A DNA stretch of 64,000 bases from DATCJA01 sp963814955 (GTDB taxonomy: Bacteria; Acidobacteriota; Vicinamibacteria; Vicinamibacterales; UBA2999): assembly GCA_963814955.1 (NCBI GenBank), contig CAWFEX010000001.1, positions 1 through 64,000 of the forward strand, written 5' to 3'. The position numbers were made by a program, and so were the translations under genes. This document shows, piece by piece, positions 58,501-64,000 of the stretch (the first letter of the stretch is position 1; every line of letters begins with the position of its first letter). The notes beneath the pieces were generated by a model. The model saw only the letters and a list, made by a program, of their open reading frames with translations, was not told the origin of the DNA and made no database searches.

Positions 58501-61500
58501 CCGTGTCGTAGGGCGTACCAACGACGTTGAGGTCGGCTTCGATCTCGGCACGTGCGAGGTTGTTGTCGACGAGCACCGGCGTCGCCGTGTTGACGTCGAT
58601 GTCGAATCGAATCCGCTCCAAGAGCGGATTGCGCTCCTCTGTCAAATCGAGGCTCCGCCGCGCGGTCATGGCGGCAAGCAAGCCAGTATCGAAATTGATG
58701 TCGTCTGTCAGCCCGGCTTCGTCAATAGTGACTTGTCCGCTGACCAGGATGTCCTCTCCATCCTTGGTGACCTTGATCGTCGCGTCGGAAATGCTGCGGA
58801 GATCGAGCGGCGCATCGTAGGCGAAGTCTGTGGTCGTGATGTCGAGGTCGACGTCGCTCACCAGCCCTTCGCCCAGAGTGACACTGCCCTGGCCGTTCAG
58901 CATTCCGCCGTTCACATCAGCCGCGAGGCGCGTCAGCGCGATGCGACGTCCCTCGAGGTCGACGTGGGCATTGACATTCTCGGCGGCGATGTTGGGTTCA
59001 TCGGTGATCAACGTGGCGTTGATCACGTCAACCGACCCTGTGATGTCCGGTGCGTTGAGCGTGCCTCGCGCGAGCAGCTTCAGCGTCGAGTCTCCCTCGG
59101 CGCGGACTCGGTCGGTCACGGTCGACAGCGCCGCAACGTTGAGGTTGCCGTCGACGTTCACGTCGAGCGACCGATCCTCGACGAGCTCGACGCGACCGGA
59201 TGCTTTGAGGTCGCCAGCCGACCCGGCGAGATTCAGCTGCTCCACGGTTGCCGAGCCGTCGGCAATAGCAATCGTCGAGGGCTGCTGCTGCGCGAGGCCG
59301 AGGCCGCTGAACGCCACGTCGAGCTCTTGGAACGTGATGCGCCCATCGATGGCCGCGACATCGGCCTCGGTTGCGCTCAGTTCCGTTTGGACGCTGATTC
59401 GGCCGCTCAACTGCGGCGGCGCGCCCGGAATCGCCGACGGATCCAGCCCGGTGAGGCCTGCCTTCAGCATCGCGGGACCGCTCATGCGCGGGATTTCGAC
59501 AGGCAGTTGCGGAAGCAACTCCAGCGGGAGGCGGCCCGAGACCTCGACCCTGGCCGTGCCCCAGTTTGCGGCCAATTGCTCGACGTCGGCTTCGCCGTTG
59601 TCGATTCGTGCGCGAAGGACGATGTCGGAGAAGCCGGGCTCGAGCAACGGCGAGAGAACGAGACCGTTGTCGACAGTGAGCATCAGCTCGGGGTCGATTT
59701 GCTTGAGGGTGCCGCGCAGCGAGCCAGTCAACGCGATCGCACCGTCGCTGGCGATGTTGGTCTGCGGTGGCGCGTAGAGCATGAGAGTCGCCAGGCTGCC
59801 GTGGAGGTCGACCGCGATTTCTCCCGCCGGTGCTTCCTCGCTCAGCGGCAGATCGCCACTCAAGGTCAGCGAAACGTCGCCGGCAGCGACTTCGAGTTTC
59901 TCGAGGCTGACCCGCTCGTTTGCGTAGCGTATCGGCGACGGGCTCGTCACCGTGAACGGGCGACCGTTCCACGAGGCGTCGAGCGCATCGAGGGCAACGG
60001 TGGCCTGCCCTTTTTCCGGTTCAGTTAAATTTCCCGACGCATCGATCGTCGCGCGCAGTTGTCCCTGAAGGCCTGGTGCCATGCCTTCCGGACGAGGCGA
60101 CGCCTCGATCGGAAGCGCTGCCAAGTCGAGGTTTTCCGTGCGCACCTTGACCGTGGCGGGAAAGGGCCGGGCGAGGCCGATGACCGCATCGGCATTGACG
60201 TTGAAGTGCTCTGCCGTGGTCTTGATCGACGCTTCGTTGTTTTGTGCAACGGCGTTGACGATGAGTCGACCGACCAAAATGGGGGTGGCGGGCTGCACCG
60301 CCTCGTCAACACCCTGGCGCGCAGGCTCCACGTGGGTAGCGACGGTCGATGCGGCCTCAGCATTGACGATCTCGAGCGCATCGATGTCCAGATCGAGCGT
60401 TCCGGCTGGCGAGCTGATAGCGCCTTGACCGCTTGCCGTCAGCTGCTGCACGTCGCCGCGGATGCGCTTGTCATCAGACAAACGCAGCCCGACCAGGCGC
60501 AGCCCTTTCGACCGCAGATCAAAGGTGTAGGTCCGCCGGTCGAGATCGTAGGTGCCGGTCGCTGTGAGCTGTCCCGGCTCATCGGGTTGAGGCTTATCGA
60601 CTACGAGCTGGGAGAGCGTCAGCTGCGGACCATCGAGTTGAACGTCGGCCTTCAGCGCGCCGATCGGTTCATCGTACGCGACGAGGTTCGTTCCCTCGGC
60701 CGTGACGATCGCCGTCGGCCGTCCCATCGTGCCACCGACGGATCCGCGCGCCGCCAGGACTCCTCCGATGGGCACATCCGACTTGTTCAACGCCTGCAGC
60801 AGCGCTTGTATCTCCAGTGTGTCCGCGGTGAACGAAAGTCGAATCGGTTGTCCCTGTCGTAGGCCAACGCTCCCGTCAACGTGCGCGCGAGCCTGCTGCC
60901 AGGTGACGTCGGCGCCTGGGATAGTGACGGTGTTCTCTGCGTACGACACATCTGCCGTCAGCGCGATCCCTTCGGCAGATCCCACTGCCAGCGACGGGGC
61001 CTTGAGCGACGTCACAGCGGCGGGTGCGGTGACTGAGCCGCCGATTTGGGCATTCACGTCGAGCGCCCCCGACACCGGCGTCGGCAGCAGCGACCCTGCC
61101 GGTCGCCCTGTGAACGCCTCCACTGATGACGCCAGTCGTCCGACGTCCTCAGAGTGAGCGCTGATCTGACCCTGAAGCCGGCGTTGACTTGTCACCGCGA
61201 GGCGGCCGTTGATCTCTGCGCCAGGGACGGTGATTCGTGCGAGCTGGGTGTCGATCCGATTGCCATCGCTGCGCGCAGCCAGCCGGCCCCCGAGCGGCAT
61301 CGCCGACTGCGACATGTTCGAGGCTGTCGGCCGAAGCGTCGCATCCGCAGTGCCCTTGGCTCGCAGGTAGTCGAGCCCCGGCCACTCCGCCTGCACCTTG
61401 CCATCAACGCGGGTGGCCGCGACGTATGGGAGCCGGAGCGCGCGCATCACCGTACCGACGTCGAGGCTGTTGATATCGGCTTGGAGGCGGGACTGCTCCG

Positions 61501-62575
61501 ACCCGTCGAGCGCGACGTTACCGTTGCCGCCAACACCGCCCCATGGCCCGTGTACCTGCAGCCCCGATACGGTGGCACGACGGGTCGCGAGGTCGTACGC
61601 GGCGGTGGCATCGAGTTGAACGTCGCGCAGGTCGCGGAACTGGAGCGCCGAACTCGCGACATGCGCGTTGATGACCGGCGTCGAGAGCGATCCCTTTGCG
61701 CTCGCGTCGATGGTGACGACCCCGCTCACCGGCTCCTCGAGCTTCGCCAGCGGCGCCAGCCGCATGGCATCGAGTGTCGACTTCACCGCGAAATCCGCGA
61801 TCGGTGCGTCGAACTGCTGGATGGTTCCGGTCACCGCCGCGCGCGAGCCCTCCGCGACCACGTCAATCCGCTCGAACGAGACGTCGTCCTCACCCAAGTC
61901 GACTTGGCCGGTCAGCCGATCGATCGTGGCTTGTCGGTCCTGGACCTGCACCTGACCGTTGGCCGCTTCGACGATGATCTCGTGCCGATCGGTCAGGTCG
62001 TTGCCGTTGACTTCGATCGAGGAGACGGGCAGCCGCGCATCGATCTGCTGTGCACGGTTTTCGTAGCGGACGGTCGTGTCGCGGATTGACAGCGCCGACA
62101 CGAGGTAGTCGAGCGGCTCGGTTGGTTCGTCAGGATCGCGGGGAGGGCGCGGAAGGTTGTCGCGCCCCTGCTGGTCGACGAAGTAATGCACGTCGACATC
62201 GCTAAGGTCGCCGGACTGCACGACGTAGCGGCCGCGCAGCAGCTGCAGCAGGCTCATGTTCATCTGCAGCCGGCCGATCGTGGCGAACGCGGGAGCGTCC
62301 GGCCAGGCAGTCGAACGAATCCTGACGTTGCGCAAATTCACCGATGCATTCAGCGCGTTGAAGCTGAGCTGATCGGTGCTGAACTCAATCTGCTCGCGCG
62401 CGAGGAGGGCGACGATCTGCTCGGTAATGAAGCGGCGCGCCGGCGGCGTATGGACCGCGATCAGGGCAACGATGACGAGGGCACAGAGTGCGAGGCCGAC
62501 GACGCCAAGTCCGAGCAGTACCCGGCGTGTTCGCGACCGACGTTGCGGCGATTCGGCTAAGTCGTCCTGCGCCAC
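55505..62575 (-). CDS. TamB-TamA fusion: AsmA-like intermembrane protein joined to an Omp85 barrel
   Basis: The single 2356-residue frame starts at 62575. It has a cytosolic Arg-rich tail, one helix (~19-42, VLLGLGVVGLALCALVIVAL), an AsmA/TamB beta-groove (~45-1250), and a TamB C-terminal domain (~1250-1530, TVGNYDITIAVTGTPGD, LPEPDIMAMLVTGRTLDDM). POTRA-like repeats follow (~1570-1980, VAGVTLSGNSVYTNDVLISQ, ESALDKIRDLYWDKGYND), then a Pro/Ala linker and an Omp85 barrel (~2015-2356) with GGSATLRGFAQ as the loop-6 motif and a terminal Phe. TamA and TamB are normally separate outer- and inner-membrane proteins that assemble outer-membrane proteins and move phospholipids. Here one chain could span both membranes. 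Confidence 0.93.
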   Translation of the reverse strand: MAQDDLAESPQRRSRTRRVLLGLGVVGLALCALVIVALIAVHTPPARRFITEQIVALLAREQIEFSTDQLSFNALNASVNLRNVRIRSTAWPDAPAFATIGRLQMNMSLLQLLRGRYVVQSGDLSDVDVHYFVDQQGRDNLPRPPRDPDEPTEPLDYLVSALSIRDTTVRYENRAQQIDARLPVSSIEVNGNDLTDRHEIIVEAANGQVQVQDRQATIDRLTGQVDLGEDDVSFERIDVVAEGSRAAVTGTIQQFDAPIADFAVKSTLDAMRLAPLAKLEEPVSGVVTIDASAKGSLSTPVINAHVASSALQFRDLRDVQLDATAAYDLATRRATVSGLQVHGPWGGVGGNGNVALDGSEQSRLQADINSLDVGTVMRALRLPYVAATRVDGKVQAEWPGLDYLRAKGTADATLRPTASNMSQSAMPLGGRLAARSDGNRIDTQLARITVPGAEINGRLAVTSQRRLQGQISAHSEDVGRLASSVEAFTGRPAGSLLPTPVSGALDVNAQIGGSVTAPAAVTSLKAPSLAVGSAEGIALTADVSYAENTVTIPGADVTWQQARAHVDGSVGLRQGQPIRLSFTADTLEIQALLQALNKSDVPIGGVLAARGSVGGTMGRPTAIVTAEGTNLVAYDEPIGALKADVQLDGPQLTLSQLVVDKPQPDEPGQLTATGTYDLDRRTYTFDLRSKGLRLVGLRLSDDKRIRGDVQQLTASGQGAISSPAGTLDLDIDALEIVNAEAASTVATHVEPARQGVDEAVQPATPILVGRLIVNAVAQNNEASIKTTAEHFNVNADAVIGLARPFPATVKVRTENLDLAALPIEASPRPEGMAPGLQGQLRATIDASGNLTEPEKGQATVALDALDASWNGRPFTVTSPSPIRYANERVSLEKLEVAAGDVSLTLSGDLPLSEEAPAGEIAVDLHGSLATLMLYAPPQTNIASDGAIALTGSLRGTLKQIDPELMLTVDNGLVLSPLLEPGFSDIVLRARIDNGEADVEQLAANWGTARVEVSGRLPLELLPQLPVEIPRMSGPAMLKAGLTGLDPSAIPGAPPQLSGRISVQTELSATEADVAAIDGRITFQELDVAFSGLGLAQQQPSTIAIADGSATVEQLNLAGSAGDLKASGRVELVEDRSLDVNVDGNLNVAALSTVTDRVRAEGDSTLKLLARGTLNAPDITGSVDVINATLITDEPNIAAENVNAHVDLEGRRIALTRLAADVNGGMLNGQGSVTLGEGLVSDVDLDITTTDFAYDAPLDLRSISDATIKVTKDGEDILVSGQVTIDEAGLTDDINFDTGLLAAMTARRSLDLTEERNPLLERIRFDIDVNTATPVLVDNNLARAEIEADLNVVGTPYDTGLLGQLDLLEGSEIRLNERRYETERGTIAFADERRIFPDFDLRLNTTVGNYDITIAVTGTPGDTETTLTSSPALPEPDIMAMLVTGRTLDDMRGEEYEVAREQVLSYLTGRVGSTLGRGLQQATGFSEVRIEPTLIANEADPSARLTVGQEVTDELKLVYSTNLTDSNDEIWVAEYDVTRRFQTRGVRQSDDSYRLDFRHDVRFGGDPEPRRIPRIQANVAEVAVSVPPGSDESAVRKAFGVKVDDDYDFFDVRNGMERVEQLFMEQGHLQSRARLDRRVDDEQAYLTLKVEPGPRVDIEFAGAMPPPKVRDEVRTQWHRGVFDTQRAEDGVDVLREWLMSDNYLQAKIDYQVEDVADGQRRVVFQIQPGEPSQTVVLAFEGASAVDPDDLNKIIEDQQLERQLFTDPLVVTELLQRYYREQGHLSAEIDQPRYEHQNAIARVVLPVREGPRFTVAGVTLSGNSVYTNDVLISQLPIVAGEPYAPVAAESALDKIRDLYWDKGYNDVRSDYDLVINRGAGQVSVAFRINEGPQNVIAGITIQGNRRVSNRLVQRQIQLAEAQPLDLSALARSRRNLYETGAFSVVDITRQDVNAGKAAAAGNAERNNSFAARAPQAAVERVQGLNSAAPPPADEPSATPPPAEASEQKPVNIIVQVREVQPIQIRYGASYDTERGIGGIFDIANFNSLGAAREIGLSSRYDKQLHEARLYINQPALTYLPRTTGNVYFREELNPPTELTDPFDTTRKGASIQQELELRGAYVWSYGYRWERAHRLTPSANGIILDESLTVSPLTSTLTRETRDEVLDASRGAFLSQAFSYSPSWLGSDQAFVKYFGQYFNYFPLRAPERKPFTNEMIRPRLVYAAGVRLGLARGIGGVVPNTERFFAGGSATLRGFAQNAVGPIGLQRIPIGGEAMLVINNELRAPLIGIIDGVVFSDIGNVFERIGDFSFTDLRKSVGVGLRVRTPWVLLRGDYGVVLDRQPGEARGRFYFSIGQAF

Positions 62576-62609
62576 AGTGCGTCGGACGGTGCAATCGGCG
62601 CTCCAAGCG

Positions 62610-62760
62610 CATGCGTGAGCCGATGGCTTGTGCGTGTCCCAACCGTGGGCCCCGACCCCGATAAACGATCTGGAAGATGCTGCTTTTTGATCTTGGCGGC
62701 GCCGTCGGCCGCCTGATTGAGCAGGCGGCGCATTTGGCGCTTACGCTTCGCCGGCCGGTG
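62610..62760 (-). pseudogene. C-terminal remnant of an IS110-family transposase
   Basis: Minus-strand frames read MRRLLNQAADGAAKIKK and, after one shift, FQIVYRGRGPRLGHAQAIGS. Together these match the tail of IS110/IS1328-type transposases (MRRLLNQAA...F-x-x-x-YRR-x-x-PRLG-x-x-QAI). The rest of the element is missing. The other bases of 62576-62869 show no gene. Confidence 0.6.
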
Positions 62761-62869
62761 GGCTGTAGCTCACGCGCGCGCTCTGTTCGTCCCGGGCATG
62801 CACCCATTCACCACGCGCGATCGCGAGATGCTTGGCTGATGGAGACGTTGCCGGTCGCGACTTCGGCAA

Positions 62870-63139
62870 TCAGAAATCAGACGGCCAGTTCTGACGTGGC
62901 GGGATGTCGGAGTTCATCCGCTCGACGCCTTGATTCTCCGGTACTGACTCCTGCGCAATCTCCGGTTGATGCCTGCGGTGGCTGGCCATACCGCCTTTTC
63001 TGCCGGCTTCACGCGCTTCGTCGCTGCTCCATTCGTGAGCGGTGCCTTTCAGGTGCGCCGCTTTGCCACCCTTGCTGGCAATCTCACGCTGCTTGGTCGG
63101 ATCCATCGACGCGAAACCGCGGTCTTCTTTCGCCATCAT
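62870..63139 (-). CDS. KGG-repeat stress-induced protein
   Basis: The frame opens upstream, but tandem ATGs at 63139 and 63136 after GAGGGGGGC give the natural start (MAKEDRGFASMDPTKQREIA). Two con-10/KGG motifs follow: REIASKGGKAAHLKGTAHEW and AREAGRKGGMASHRR. The family (GsiB, YciG, con-10) consists of small hydrophilic proteins made under glucose starvation, desiccation or general stress. A ~30-residue C-terminal tail ends in PSDF. Confidence 0.85.
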   Translation of the reverse strand: MMAKEDRGFASMDPTKQREIASKGGKAAHLKGTAHEWSSDEAREAGRKGGMASHRRHQPEIAQESVPENQGVERMNSDIPPRQNWPSDF

Positions 63140-63624
63140 GCCCCCCTCGGCCGGGCGACGCGATCCAAACACATTCCGCGCGTTGTCGCTCGGCTGCCCA
63201 GGAGAGATGCAACCGATGTGCCTCGACGCGCCGTAAGTTTCAGCAACAAAGTCACTAGGGATCTTCGCGCCGCGATTGCTTAGATACGCTGCGGCTTGTC
63301 GTCGGTCCGTCCACCGGTCGCCATGTGTACCTTTCTTACACAGTGCCCTCTTACACACTGCCCCCGCGGATGAGGTGTTGTCCTTGGTATAGAGCTCATC
63401 TGAAATGGTCCGAGATCGTTTCACGCGTCAACTCTCCGCTGGTGCCACTCCGCCTGGACACGCTGACCCCGCTCGTCCCGCGCTCCCTTGTTACTCGACG
63501 CGAAAGGAGCTCCCCGACTTTCGTAAAACAGCTGAGTGGCCAGAAGCACAATCGCTCAGAAATATCAGTGAGGGAGGGGTGGTGTCTCGCTTGCGTGGTG
63601 GCATGCACGAGGGAGGATCACGTC
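63140..63624. other. intergenic, possible HTH remnant
   Basis: No intact gene is seen. On the minus strand ~63235-63335 reads DRWTDRRQAAAYLSNRGAKI, which resembles the start of AlpA/excisionase-like HTH_17 proteins, but the following residues do not continue that fold. The last bases (GGGAGG near 63610) are the ribosome-binding site of the next gene. Confidence 0.35.
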
Positions 63625-64000
63625 ATGTTGATTCGAGCATTCGTCGGCTGCGCAGCGCTGTCGTGTCTTGTGGGCTGTGGCGACGGCCCCGATTTGCAGT
63701 CAGCGAACCTGTCGGGACCATCCGGCGTCGCTGATGTATCGATCGCGGAGACCTCGAGCGCCTTCGCAGCAACAGCGAACGCGTCGACCGATGTAAAAGT
63801 CAACATGCAGGATGCCTGCGATCCCAATACGTTCAACGCCGGACTCGGGCGCCGGCACATGTGTCCGGAACGGTGGCGTGAAATTCGACGATTTCATCAG
63901 TCAGCTCACGAGGCTCGGGTTCGTCGGTTCATGGCATTTCGCCCCGAAGATGGTCAACGCGCGAACCGGTGAACGATTCCTTGTCGTCAACCGTGGCGGT
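63625..64000 (+). CDS. predicted lipoprotein, 3' partial, frameshifted
   Basis: ATG 63625, after GGGAGG, opens MLIRAFVGCAALSCLVGCGD, a lipoprotein signal with Cys18. A Ser/Ala-rich linker precedes VKVNMQDACDPNTFNAGLG. A frameshift near 63850 moves the conserved part to another frame (CVRNGGVKFDDFISQLTRLG, WHFAPKMVNARTGERFLVVN), which runs off the window. The unshifted frame closes at 63970-63972. It resembles an acidobacterial exported family of unknown function. Confidence 0.6.

Noticed and set aside
56831..60028. Several long plus-strand open frames opposite the TamB-TamA gene
   Set aside because: They have skewed Arg/His/Val composition and no motifs; high G+C makes antisense frames long. 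The minus strand holds the clear Omp85 and TamB signatures.

Overview
The window is high-G+C bacterial chromosome, most likely from an Acidobacteriota of the Vicinamibacteria type. That placement is inferred from content: two large Ser/Thr kinases (one with TolB-like and TPR parts, one with a membrane tail), a TonB receptor with a carboxypeptidase-regulatory-like N-terminus, a bactofilin, DUF899, DUF6152, DUF6010 and DUF7662-like proteins, and an Ada-AlkA repair fusion. No rRNA, tRNA or CRISPR array was seen.

Layout. 0-8 kb: a TPR-DUF2914 protein, then a giant coiled-coil protein with a degenerate receiver, a PAS domain and a dead histidine-kinase core, followed by a bactofilin. 8-12.6 kb: minus-strand RlpA-like lipoprotein, secreted unknowns, DUF899, and a truncated IS3-type element. 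12.6-15.5 kb: a double-domain KaiC-like ATPase and small proteins. 15.5-20 kb: an accessory stretch (isoaspartyl methyltransferase, STAS, FRG and YukJ/DUF2278 proteins) punctuated by related intergenic repeats and one integron attC-like site. 20-29 kb: uptake and catabolism (two orphan periplasmic binding proteins, an MFS carrier, a LigI-like lactonase, two alpha/beta hydrolases, SnoaL-like). 29-38 kb: signalling (two kinases, and a winged-helix/FHA regulator divergent from the second), an NHL propeller and a PIG-L deacetylase. 38-41 kb: Ada-AlkA and an FAD monooxygenase. 41-46.6 kb: response regulator, TonB receptor and sensor kinase, the last two broken by many frameshifts. 46.6-55 kb: two outer-membrane proteins, a phospholipase D-like protein, a GlxA-type regulator with a divergent DUF6010 protein, YihY and small proteins. 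55.5-62.6 kb: one 2356-residue polypeptide joining a TamB-like and a TamA/BamA-like protein. The end carries a KGG stress protein and a truncated lipoprotein.

A recurring theme is frame disruption. Many otherwise well-conserved genes carry a single frameshift, and 42-46.3 kb carries more than a dozen, while the 5.8-kb and 7.1-kb genes stay open. This could be long-read indel error or real decay; the sequence alone cannot decide. Transposase debris of at least four kinds is scattered through the window. The most interesting items are the TamB-TamA fusion, the repeat-expanded pseudo-histidine kinase beside the bactofilin, and the attC-like site with its surrounding repeat family.
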